Positions 52,370 through 59,757 of a stretch of DNA of 64,000 bases are shown one piece after another; within the stretch, counting starts at the first letter, position 1; each line of letters opens with the position of its first letter. The DNA lies in the NCBI RefSeq assembly GCF_024054195.1, contig NZ_JAMXLB010000001.1, positions 1,667,624-1,731,623 of the forward strand, given 5' to 3'. The position numbers and the translations under genes are program-made. Source of the DNA: Flavobacterium sp. NRK F7 (GTDB taxonomy: Bacteria > Bacteroidota > Bacteroidia > Flavobacteriales > Flavobacteriaceae). Below the pieces are notes generated by a model. The model was not told where the DNA came from, made no database searches, and was given only the letters and a program-made list of their open reading frames with translations.

Positions 52370-52714
52370 ATGAAGTTTAATTTAAAACAAAAGAAGATGA
52401 GACAAGACATTTTAAAACGATTTTTGACCAACACGGATGAGACGGGTAGATTTTTGATGAAGTCGAGAATTACTGGAATCATCTATTTTGTAGAACCCAT
52501 TTATACGGGTAAAACACCACAATGGGGCGATGTAGATGTGGTGACTAAAAAATTAACAGGTCAGTATGGTTCCAAGTATACAGGAGCCATAACCAAGAAA
52601 GAATCTCTTATAACGGAAGAAAACGGATTTGTGAATATTGGCTATTTCAAAGGAAGTCCGTTTGGAGCCATCGATGTACGCGATAAAGAACATCAAAAAC
52701 GCATGGGATTATAA
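52370..52714 (+). CDS. Unknown 114-aa protein inside the tRNA array
   Basis: This is a cytosolic, mixed alpha/beta protein of 114 aa, or 105 aa from the ATG at 52397. Its body reads TGRFLMKSRITGIIYFVEPI, PQWGDVDVVTKKLTGQYG and GFVNIGYFKGSPFGAIDVRDKEH. I do not recognise the family. It begins 4 nt after tRNA-Tyr and precedes the permuted tRNAs, so it is probably on the same transcript, linking a protein directly to this RNA array. Confidence 0.65.
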   Translation: MKFNLKQKKMRQDILKRFLTNTDETGRFLMKSRITGIIYFVEPIYTGKTPQWGDVDVVTKKLTGQYGSKYTGAITKKESLITEENGFVNIGYFKGSPFGAIDVRDKEHQKRMGL

Positions 52715-52998
52715 GTTTTTTTACAACGAAAAATAATTGCGCACACTGTTTTGAATCTTTGTTCAGCGATAAAGAAAAAACGTTCTTTTAATAAAAATGA
52801 TTATGAGATTTAGCTACGCTGAACTAAAGTTTCTCCTTACGTCGAAATGACAATATTAGGATAAAAATATCAAGCAAGTCCTGTTGGGTGTTTCTGTATA
52901 GCACTAATGTGATGCGTTTTGCACGAAGGTGTATGAAGTCGTATTATGCAACTTGGCTTGGAGGTTTTGGGTTGTTTTCCAAAAAATAATCCACCAAA
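52715..52998 (+). other. Non-coding segment and hairpin leader before the permuted tRNAs
   Basis: No gene is seen in this segment. It includes a fragment of a dispersed element (ACGTCGAAATGACA near 52840). A hairpin leader runs from 52957 to 52999: CTTGGAGG pairs with CCACCAAAG (one A-A mismatch and one bulge), enclosing TTTTGG/CCAAAA. It ends exactly where the first permuted tRNA begins. Confidence 0.5.
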
Positions 52999-53082
52999 GT
53001 TTTCGCAGGTTCGAATCCTGCTACAGCCACTTTGGCTGTATGGCGGAGTTGGTCAAACGCGCAAGATTGGGTTCTTGTAAAC
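52999..53082 (+). tRNA. Circularly permuted tRNA-like gene 1 (class II, Leu-like)
   Basis: The halves are in reverse order. The 3' half comes first: variable-arm strand GTTT, T-arm GCAGG-TTCGAAT-CCTGC, acceptor TACAGCC and A73. After only CTTT the 5' half follows: acceptor GGCTGTA (7 of 7 pairs with TACAGCC), TG, D-arm GCG-GAGTTGGTCAAA-CGC, anticodon arm CAAGA/TCTTG, then variable strand AAAC, which pairs with GTTT. The break is thus in the variable-arm loop. The D-arm resembles tRNA-Leu. The anticodon loop is only 6 nt (TTGGGT), so decoding is uncertain. In ordinary order the acceptor would have 1 of 7 pairs. Confidence 0.72.
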
Positions 53083-53162
53083 TGTAACTTTTGGATGTCA
53101 TCGGTTCGATTCCGATATACTCATCATGGAGTATTAGCTCAGCTTGGTTAGAGTGCCAAAAA
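53083..53162 (+). tRNA. Circularly permuted tRNA-like gene 2 (class I, Tyr-like GTA)
   Basis: This gene directly abuts permuted gene 1. The 3' half comes first: loop TGTAAC, anticodon strand TTTTGG, variable ATGTC, T-arm ATCGG-TTCGATT-CCGAT, acceptor ATACTCA. After TCAT the 5' half follows: GGAGTAT (6 of 7 pairs), TA, D-arm GCTC-AGCTTGGTTA-GAGT, G26, then CCAAAA, which pairs with TTTTGG. Spacing is canonical on both sides, so the break falls in the anticodon loop. The joined loop reads CTGTAAC (GTA) if C53082 belongs here; ends are uncertain by 1-2 nt. Without permutation neither half has a partner. Confidence 0.72.
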
Positions 53163-53192
53163 CAGACTGTAAATCTGTCTTTAGAAAGAGAC
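53163..53192 (+). other. Tail of permuted tRNA 2: Tyr-type hairpin and array motif copy 2
   Basis: A complete tyrosine-type anticodon hairpin ACAGA-CTGTAAA-TCTGT (53162-53178) is followed by GTCTTTAGAAAGAGAC (53177-53192), near-identical to the motif before tRNA-Asp. Beyond this, 53193-53476 holds hairpins such as ATTGGTTT/AAACCGAT but no gene I can support. Confidence 0.55.
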
Positions 53193-53476
53193 GTACGACT
53201 CTTAAAAAGGTACATCATTGAAAATATTTTGGTTTTTATCAGTTTCGTTATTTTTCAAAAAAAAGCGAAACACTTACGAAGAAACCTGAACAGGGCTTCG
53301 TTTTCAAAACCGTTCTTTTGCTTTGCTGTGTGACGATTGGTTTTTTATAAACCGATACCATAAAACAGTACACCATGAGAATGCTTCTGTTTACTAACCT
53401 TATTCCGTTTTGGGTGAAGGATAAAAACCAAAAATTTTCTTTTTAAAAGCAAATTAAAATTTAAAAATATAAAGAA

Positions 53477-54574
53477 ATGATTCGATTAATTACTATTAAT
53501 GCTTACCAAGTTGGTTTGGTATTTGAACGCGGTAAGTTGGTACAAATTTTAAAAGAAGGTAAATACTGGATTTGGGGAAAGAAAGAGGTTAAACTCTTTG
53601 AGATGAAACATTCTTTTGTGGCTCCAGTCGAATTGAATATTTTGTTAGAGAACCAAGAATTGGCTGCTATGCTAGAGATTGTTGAAGTAGGCGATACCGA
53701 AATGGCGTTGTACTTTACCAATGGTATATTTAAAGAAGTATTGCAAACCGGTCGTTATGCGTTCTGGAAAGGCTATTTGAAGAATGAATTCGTAAAGGTA
53801 GATTTAACAAAAGTTGAGATTACTGAAAAAATCGAAAGAGGTTTGTTAGAGAACATCAAATTGAAAGTATACACTCGAAAATTTCAAGTAGCAAGCTATG
53901 AGAAAGGGTTGTTGTTTATCAATGGTATTTTCAACAAAGAGTTAACCGCAGGAACCTACTACTTTTGGAACAATGCCATTCCAGTAGAAGTGGTTTATGT
54001 AGATATGCGTCAAAAGCAAATGGAAATTTCTGGTCAGGAATTGTTGACCAAAGATAAAGCAGCTTTGCGTATTAACTTCTTTGTGAATTTCAAAGTAACC
54101 AATATTATCAAAGCGGTTATCGACAACAAAGAGTATGAAAAACAATTGTATGTATTGATGCAGTTGGCGTTGCGTGCTTTTGTAGGCGGATTTACTTTGG
54201 ATGAATTGTTAAACAAAAAAGAGAGCATTACCGAAATCATTTTGGAAGACACACGAAATAAAGCTGCTGCTTTAGGGGTTGTGATTCAAGAAGCGGGTAT
54301 TCGTGATGTGATTTTACCAGGTGATATGAAAGAAATCATGAACCAGGTTTTGGTAGCAGAGAAAAAAGCACAAGCGAACAGTATTATGCGTCGTGAAGAA
54401 ACCGCAGCGATGCGTAATATGTTGAATACTGCCAAATTGATGGAAGAAAATGAAATGTTGTGGAAATTGAAAGAAATGGAATATGTAGAAAAGATTGCAG
54501 ATAAGATTGGAGAGATTACCATTTCTGGAGGTGGCAACGTTATCGGACAATTGCGCGAAATTTTTGTGAAATAG
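53477..54574 (+). CDS. Slipin / SPFH domain protein
   Basis: This 365-aa protein is of the stomatin/slipin type. Three related segments precede and enter the SPFH domain, at residues 10-35, 75-110 and 141-176, each with the pattern GL-x-F-x-x-G-(7-8)-L-x-x-G-x-Y-x-F/I-W followed by VD-type strands. The SPFH core (MEISGQELLTKDKAALRINFFVNFKVTN...LDELLNKKESITEIILEDTRNKAAALGV) and a C-terminal helical oligomerisation region (VLVAEKKAQANSIMRREETAAMRNMLNTAKLMEEN) follow. No clear transmembrane helix is seen. Slipins of this kind occur in RtcB RNA-repair gene neighbourhoods, consistent with rtcB and the tRNA array here. Confidence 0.86.
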   Translation: MIRLITINAYQVGLVFERGKLVQILKEGKYWIWGKKEVKLFEMKHSFVAPVELNILLENQELAAMLEIVEVGDTEMALYFTNGIFKEVLQTGRYAFWKGYLKNEFVKVDLTKVEITEKIERGLLENIKLKVYTRKFQVASYEKGLLFINGIFNKELTAGTYYFWNNAIPVEVVYVDMRQKQMEISGQELLTKDKAALRINFFVNFKVTNIIKAVIDNKEYEKQLYVLMQLALRAFVGGFTLDELLNKKESITEIILEDTRNKAAALGVVIQEAGIRDVILPGDMKEIMNQVLVAEKKAQANSIMRREETAAMRNMLNTAKLMEENEMLWKLKEMEYVEKIADKIGEITISGGGNVIGQLREIFVK

Positions 54575-54590
54575 TTTAGTTTAATTTGGG

Positions 54591-54625
54591 AAAGGCTTAT
54601 GGATGTAAATTCATAGGCTTTTTTT
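54591..54625 (+). terminator. Terminator of the slipin gene
   Basis: AAAGGCTTATG pairs with CATAGGCTTT allowing G-U pairs, followed by T's. Confidence 0.78.
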
Positions 54626-55733
54626 ATTGGATTTCATTAGGATGGCGAAATTCAAATGGATTGATATTTTGTATAAATTGAGGTGTCAGTGCTATTTTTC
54701 CTTCTGTACCAAAAAGTATAGAAGGTTGAAAAGGATCTTCCGTAAGGATGTAAGTACCAAAACCACCTTCTTGGTCTTTTAGATTAGGAAAAGCAGTTGC
54801 AAAAAGAATTCCCCAAAGTGAAAGCAAAGAAGTTTCACCCACATGACAACCCAATCGCACCGTTTTGTTTTGTTCTTGAAAAAGTTGGGCGATTTCCAAG
54901 GCACGAAAATAACCACCATTTTTGCTTATTTTCAGATTTACACCTGTGAAATATTCCTTTGTAGCATGAAACTGAGCAGAAGCTAAGGTGGTAACCGATT
55001 CATCCGCGATTAATTCGATAGTATCTCCAAAATGCTTGCGAAAAGCAGCACACGATGGATTATCTTTTTTATGAAAAAGTTGTTCAAAACAGCGAATACC
55101 TAAATCGACTAAAGCTTCTATTTCATGGTGGTTTTTATTCCATTCCCAAATTTCATTTCCGTCCAAACGAATCGAAGTGTGGTTCCCTAAAAGTTCCCGT
55201 ATTCTAAGAATACGTTGTTTGTTTATTTCGTTATCCGAATGAATTTTAAGTTTGGCACTTTTAAATTGCAATGCCGAATAAAATTGGCCCATTTTTTCAA
55301 AAGTAGTCGCTTCTCCTGAATCAAATGCAGCAGAATAGGTAAGCGTTTTTTGTTGGGGTAAACCCAAAACTTCAAACCCATTCTTCTGCTTTTTTCGCAT
55401 GAAATAGGTTAGTAAAGCCGTTTCAAAAAGACAACGTACCGAAGGGATTGTATCTGGAACGAATTGTAAGGCGTTTGGTATGCTGGCTAAACTTTCGTCA
55501 AAATGTAAAAAAATAGAAGGAGCTAATTCCTTTACATTTTCAATCACACTTTCATACGTTTCAAAAGTCACATAATCCCTTGGACAACATTCGCCTATAC
55601 CTTGAATACCGTTAGTGTCTTCAATAACCATAATGACTGAATCCGTAGTATTGCGTTTTGCCAAATGATGTTCGTAAGAACCTCCTTTAAAAGGAATTTG
55701 TAGGCGATATAGTTTTGTAATGGTTACTGTCAT
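54624..55733 (-). CDS. Enolase-superfamily enzyme (dipeptide epimerase-like)
   Basis: This 369-aa protein of the muconate-lactonizing/dipeptide-epimerase group has the two-domain layout: an N-terminal capping domain (residues 1-120) and a TIM barrel with AKLKIH (KxK base), metal ligands in IRLDGNEIW, CFEQLF and ELIADESV, and the second base in VNLKISKNGG. Reversible epimerisation of a dipeptide or acid sugar is likely; the exact substrate cannot be read from sequence. Its start overlaps the GNAT-like gene stop by 4 nt. Confidence 0.83.
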   Translation of the reverse strand: MTVTITKLYRLQIPFKGGSYEHHLAKRNTTDSVIMVIEDTNGIQGIGECCPRDYVTFETYESVIENVKELAPSIFLHFDESLASIPNALQFVPDTIPSVRCLFETALLTYFMRKKQKNGFEVLGLPQQKTLTYSAAFDSGEATTFEKMGQFYSALQFKSAKLKIHSDNEINKQRILRIRELLGNHTSIRLDGNEIWEWNKNHHEIEALVDLGIRCFEQLFHKKDNPSCAAFRKHFGDTIELIADESVTTLASAQFHATKEYFTGVNLKISKNGGYFRALEIAQLFQEQNKTVRLGCHVGETSLLSLWGILFATAFPNLKDQEGGFGTYILTEDPFQPSILFGTEGKIALTPQFIQNINPFEFRHPNEIQ

Positions 55734-56437
55734 TTTCTAGCTCTTTTAAATTTTCGGCCCACTAAATAATAGAATAAATTCCCAAAAGTAGCCGGTGAAA
55801 AAGTGATCAATCCGTTGCCTTCTATATAACCCGGATTCTTCTTTACGAAAAATTGAATGTATTCGTTTTGCAAATCTTTTTCCGTTAAGGTGATTTCATC
55901 TGCTAAAAGAACGCGATGTGCTTTAGATACGATACCCGTTTGCTTGTCATAACTTTCTGGATAATATTTCATACCCAATTCATCGCGAATGGCTTCAAAT
56001 TCTTTTTGTTCTGCTTTATTCGGATTCGGATAAAAATCCTTTAATCCTTTGGCCATCACTAAATACGGACGATAGCTAAGCGAATCATTCCAAATTACAA
56101 TTTTATGAAACGGATTTTTAAATTTGAGATGGAGCATAATGCGCATCACCGTTTTTTGAATGAGTTTTTTTCCACGATACTGGGGTAAAATAATGGTTTG
56201 ACCCAAATAAATTGCAATATATTTTCGAGAAGACGTTGTACAAGAATTTTTCCGAATACCAGTAAAACCAACCAATTCTTTTTTAGGATTGTAGTACATG
56301 GCATACAGGTCCAAACGTTGTTGTTTGTCAAGAAAAACCTCACGTTCCACAGTATAGGAAGTTTTGTAAATAGCCCAGATACGTTCTTGTTCGGGTTGGG
56401 TTAACGAACCAATAGTTCGAAATTGGATCTGCATCAT
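55730..56437 (-). CDS. GNAT-like acetyltransferase
   Basis: This 235-aa protein has the GNAT pattern in residues 1-140: ERIWAIYKTSYTVEREVF, KKELVGFTGIRK and the acetyl-CoA loop region IYLGQTIILPQYRGKKLIQKTVMRIML. The C-terminal part is unassigned. It is coupled to the epimerase gene by a 4-nt overlap (ATGA), suggesting modification of the same metabolite. The family assignment is moderate. Confidence 0.65.
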   Translation of the reverse strand: MMQIQFRTIGSLTQPEQERIWAIYKTSYTVEREVFLDKQQRLDLYAMYYNPKKELVGFTGIRKNSCTTSSRKYIAIYLGQTIILPQYRGKKLIQKTVMRIMLHLKFKNPFHKIVIWNDSLSYRPYLVMAKGLKDFYPNPNKAEQKEFEAIRDELGMKYYPESYDKQTGIVSKAHRVLLADEITLTEKDLQNEYIQFFVKKNPGYIEGNGLITFSPATFGNLFYYLVGRKFKRARK

Positions 56438-56694
56438 CTCAAATAAAACAGTTTAATGGTTACTAGCGAAAAATTTTATTTGGGGAATTTTTGCGAAATT
56501 TAATCGTGCAAATATAGAGGAAAGATTTGATTTGGGAGTTGATTTATTTCGTGAGAAGAGGCAGACTTTTGGATAATTATTAAAAATTTTGTTAGCATTT
56601 ATAGGAGTATTTCATTTATTAAATTGACTCTTAAAGTGGAAATAATTTACTATTATTGAAAAAAAATTTATTAACCTGTTTTTAAATTTCAATT

Positions 56695-57510
56695 ATGTTT
56701 GCCTCAATAATTTTAATTATTATAGTTTTTGCTGTCTTTGTTATTGGTTCCTATATTTTCATAAAAAGTATAAATTCTGAAAAGGGATTTGTTACGAAAT
56801 TAAAAAAGGAAAGCAAGTCAGATAAACAATATTTTAAAAACTTAAAAACCAGTTTAGAAGATGCGTACATTATTGATCCAGAAACTGGAGCTAAACTAAG
56901 TTTAGAACAAGCTGAATCTGGTAACTGGAATTCAGATGAAGTAGAATATTATGATGATGAAGAAGACCCTTTTCTATCCGATGAGTATCGATTTTTCAAA
57001 GAGAGCAGTTCCTACTATATTGAAAACCTTAAGTATGAATTCAAAGAGGTTGCTGATGATGCGATTGACTTAATTGAGTCATTACACATGTTTGCTAAGT
57101 ATAACGAATATTTTTTTTTCAAGACCTTTAGTAAGGTTGAAAAGAATACCCTGATTGGTTTTGTAGCCGTTAGTTTAGGAAATATAGAATACAGCAGGAC
57201 CAATCAATTATTTTGTTGGATAAAAAATTTAGGTTTTTCAGGGCATTATATTTTAATTGAAAAAAATAAAGTAGAAGAAAAGTTACTTCAGTTAAATGGA
57301 GTGAATTTGAAAACTTTTGGTTCGTATCATTGTGAACCCATTAAGAAGTCTACTTATGAACCCCAATTATTTGACTTGTTTTCTAAATTTTCAGAAATTA
57401 AAGGATTGGATATTGAATATAAAGAAGGTCATCTTTTCTTTAAAACAAAAAATGAAATGACTCAAGAAGATATAGATAGATTTGAAGCACTACTCGATCA
57501 ATTGACATAA
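56695..57510 (+). CDS. Membrane-anchored protein, unknown
   Basis: This 271-aa protein has one N-terminal transmembrane helix (residues 3-26) and a cytosolic or periplasmic domain rich in acidic residues (DEVEYYDDEEDPFLSDEYRFF). The C-terminal 100 residues form an alpha/beta domain (IKNLGFSGHYILIEKNKVEEKLL...MTQEDIDRFEALLDQL). No family was recognised. About 250 bp of AT-rich DNA without visible genes lies upstream. Confidence 0.65.
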   Translation: MFASIILIIIVFAVFVIGSYIFIKSINSEKGFVTKLKKESKSDKQYFKNLKTSLEDAYIIDPETGAKLSLEQAESGNWNSDEVEYYDDEEDPFLSDEYRFFKESSSYYIENLKYEFKEVADDAIDLIESLHMFAKYNEYFFFKTFSKVEKNTLIGFVAVSLGNIEYSRTNQLFCWIKNLGFSGHYILIEKNKVEEKLLQLNGVNLKTFGSYHCEPIKKSTYEPQLFDLFSKFSEIKGLDIEYKEGHLFFKTKNEMTQEDIDRFEALLDQLT

Positions 57511-57552
57511 AGAATAATTGAATTTCTGAACAATTCTATTTGCAAATAGAAT

Positions 57553-57589
57553 GAAAGTATAATTTTATGGCTAAGATTGCTAGCACGGA
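57553..57589. repeat. Dispersed repeat, copy 1
   Basis: GAAAGTATAATTTTATGG continuing to CTAGCACGGA is nearly identical to 59472-59507 (one indel and one substitution). Confidence 0.65.
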
Positions 57590-57700
57590 AATTGATTTAT
57601 TGGGAGACAAAAAGAAAGAAAAAAATTAGGTTTAATAATTTAAAATTTATTTTAGTATTAAAGAAAAATAGTATACTTTTCAATCCCTAAAACATTCAAA

Positions 57701-58426
57701 ATGAAATTAGATAAGAAAAAATGGATTTGGTTGGTTGTCCTTATAGCCTTATTTTATATAGACCCTATATACGCTGGCCCTGGAGGTTTCATAGCAAAAG
57801 GGTTGTTTAAATCCTTTTGGGGTAAGATTTTATTAGCCCTTTTATTTGTGGTCCTTTTCCCTTTAATTCTATATGTGAAAATTGTAGAATCTATTAAAGT
57901 GCGAAAGAATAAAAAGATTTTACAAAAAATAAGCATCAAGAATAAAGCGTTCAATTGGCTACAACTTGAAAAAGAATTTTCAAATAGTATCAGAAGAGTT
58001 TACAATGCTTGGTCCAATGAAGACATGGGCGAAGTAAGAGAATATGTCAATCATTGGTATTGGCAAAATCAACAAGCTGTTTTTATTGAACAATGGAAAA
58101 GAGATAATTTAAAAAATGTTAGTCGTTTAGAAAAACTTGAAAAAATAAGACCTTTATACTTGGAATTAACAGATAGTCCTGATTTTGAAGGATCACGTAT
58201 TGCGGTTGCTATCGATGTAGAAGCCGAAGATTATTTAAAAGAAAGAGATTCAGGTAAGATTGTTCAAGGAAAAAGTGGGGTACAGAGTTTAGATTATATT
58301 TGGTTTTTTGAATATACAGAAGGCAAATGGTTGTTAGATGAAATTAGAGAAGGCAGTTTATCTTTACAATTTGCGAAACTAGAAAATTCTATTCCAGACA
58401 GTTTAAAAGCTGGAATTTTAGCCTAA
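57701..58426 (+). CDS. Tim44-like domain membrane protein
   Basis: This 241-aa protein has two hydrophobic segments (residues 8-24, followed by GPGGFIAKG, and 42-64). The soluble domain FNWLQLEKEFSNSIRRVYNAWSNEDMGEVREYVNHWYWQNQQAVFIEQW matches the Tim44-like fold, here with a bacterial membrane anchor. Such domains bind membranes or lipids; the physiological role is unknown. It has its own terminator. Confidence 0.72.
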   Translation: MKLDKKKWIWLVVLIALFYIDPIYAGPGGFIAKGLFKSFWGKILLALLFVVLFPLILYVKIVESIKVRKNKKILQKISIKNKAFNWLQLEKEFSNSIRRVYNAWSNEDMGEVREYVNHWYWQNQQAVFIEQWKRDNLKNVSRLEKLEKIRPLYLELTDSPDFEGSRIAVAIDVEAEDYLKERDSGKIVQGKSGVQSLDYIWFFEYTEGKWLLDEIREGSLSLQFAKLENSIPDSLKAGILA

Positions 58427-58430
58427 TTTA

Positions 58431-58459
58431 AAAAGCCGATTCTTGTAATCGGCTTTTTT
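58431..58459. terminator. Terminator between convergent genes
   Basis: AAAAGCCGATT pairs with AATCGGCTTTTTT, with an A/T flank on both sides. Confidence 0.88.
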
Positions 58460-58904
58460 AATATCTTTTTTCGACTTCTATTCGATAACCGTGTTTGCTT
58501 TCGAGCCAAGTCCAATTTCTACCTTTTACATGCGAAAGAGCATCTTTTAAAGCGCTACTGCTTTCTTTTCCAAAACCCACACCATAAGTAACTCTTTGGC
58601 ATCCTTTGGAATCTGTAGTAACGGTGGAAATAATTACCAAGTAATTCCCCATGTAGCTACCCCAATCGATATTGTCTTTGCTTTCTACACTTTGCCAATC
58701 GGGATTATTTCGTTTTAATTCGGTAACCGCTTTCCTTTCCAATTCAGAGGAACTCGAAGCACCATAATACACTTGGTAACCTAAGTCGGTTGAATTACAA
58801 CTAGTTGCTTTTTTTGCAATGGATACCACAATATTGTTTTGTTGCGCTTTCACAGTCAATCCTAATAATAGTGAGATGACACTCATAAAAATCAATTTTT
58901 TCAT
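58458..58904 (-). CDS. Secreted protein of unknown function (148 aa)
   Basis: It has a signal peptide MKKLIFMSVISLLLGLTVKAQ and a mature domain with two cysteines that could form a disulphide (ATSCNSTDLGY and KGCQRVTYGVGFG). The WTWLESKHGYRIEVEKRY end is distinctive. No family is recognised. It lies alone between terminators and AT-rich DNA (58905-59182, no gene seen). Confidence 0.68.
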   Translation of the reverse strand: MKKLIFMSVISLLLGLTVKAQQNNIVVSIAKKATSCNSTDLGYQVYYGASSSSELERKAVTELKRNNPDWQSVESKDNIDWGSYMGNYLVIISTVTTDSKGCQRVTYGVGFGKESSSALKDALSHVKGRNWTWLESKHGYRIEVEKRY

Positions 58905-59182
58905 GCTTTTACAATTTAAGTTTTGCCTTAGCTCATTTTTGGTTTTGTAATATTTCGATCTTAACCAAAATGAGAAGATGCAAATGTTAGTATATCATAC
59001 TCAAATTTAGTCTTTTGAATTGCGGTCTACAATACAAACTTTTTGGTATTTTTTGAATATAGATTGTTTGTAGTTTAACACCTTAGATTGGAATTTTCGA
59101 GTTGCTTTTATAATGAAAAGCAGCAAGTATACGAACACATAAGAAGTAGAAGAGGAGATAGATGAGATAAATACTTGTTTGT

Positions 59183-59365
59183 TTAATAGTTTAATTTATT
59201 ATCCTTTTTATTCTTAATTATAATTAGCAAAACAATAAGTAAAAGATAAAGAATCGTTTCTCTTAAAAAATCAGTTGATGTGATTGTATTATTAATATAG
59301 GCAGAAATTGACCACATAAATAGAAATAATATTCCAAGAATTAGTATAAAAAAATATTTTTGCAT
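59183..59365 (-). CDS. Possible small two-helix membrane protein
   Basis: This 60-aa ORF encodes two hydrophobic segments (residues 4-23 and 36-50) with a basic tail. It is AT-rich and lacks a recognised family, so it may be spurious. Confidence 0.4.
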   Translation of the reverse strand: MQKYFFILILGILFLFMWSISAYINNTITSTDFLRETILYLLLIVLLIIIKNKKDNKLNY

Positions 59366-59471
59366 AAACTGTTTAGGCTTATTAATAATAAATTTTAGTG
59401 TTGAGGTTTTATTTCTTTGAAAAGTTGTTATTCAAAATCAATGATACGAATTGAATTTCTACAAATATAAC

Positions 59472-59507
59472 GAAAGATAATTTTATGGCTAAGATTACTA
59501 GCACGGA
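59472..59507. repeat. Dispersed repeat, copy 2, extending into a palindrome
   Basis: This matches 57553-57589 and continues into AGCACGGATT/AATCTGCGCT (59500-59522), an imperfect palindrome. Confidence 0.65.
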
Positions 59508-59576
59508 TTGTAAATCTGCGCTATCGGGGTTGTCTTCGTCTTTCCTTACAACTCCGCTTTGAAAATCCTATAAAAC

Positions 59577-59606
59577 AAAAAAAGAGCAAAATTACTTGCT
59601 CTTTTT
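59577..59606. terminator. Terminator-like hairpin
   Basis: AAAAGAGCAA pairs with TTGCTCTTTT, just outside the tRNA-Arg duplication. Confidence 0.7.
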
Positions 59607-59627
59607 CTCTTTTTATAGAATTTATTC

Positions 59628-59640
59628 GTGACCTCGACAG
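59628..59640. repeat. Duplicated tRNA-Arg 3' end (putative att site)
   Basis: GTGACCTCGACAG is identical to 61236-61248, the 3' end of tRNA-Arg(ACG), and bounds a 1.6-kb segment. The GGGCAGTTTTTGGGTA repeat at 59693-59708 also recurs at 61081-61096. The remaining intergenic sequence here holds no gene. Confidence 0.65.
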
Positions 59641-59757
59641 AAAAAAAACTTGAAGCGTGAGCCCTTTAAAATCAAGGGTTTTGTTCTTTATTGGGCAGTT
59701 TTTGGGTATTTTATACTCATACTTATATAAATATTTTTTTAAAATTATTAGGGTTAA

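Noticed and set aside
53034..53123. One ordinary class II tRNA-Leu in normal order
   Set aside because: The body could be read this way, but the acceptor strands GGCTGTA and ATACTCA give 1 of 7 pairs, while each pairs well with its outer neighbour.
52999..53162. Permuted tmRNA (ssrA)
   Set aside because: Both units have proper D-stems and anticodon- or variable-arm pairing. There is no tag reading frame ending in Ala-Ala and no tmRNA pseudoknot region.
53021..53333. ORFs on both strands across the permuted tRNAs
   Set aside because: They overlap structured tRNA sequence, have no recognisable protein features and are best explained as chance open frames.
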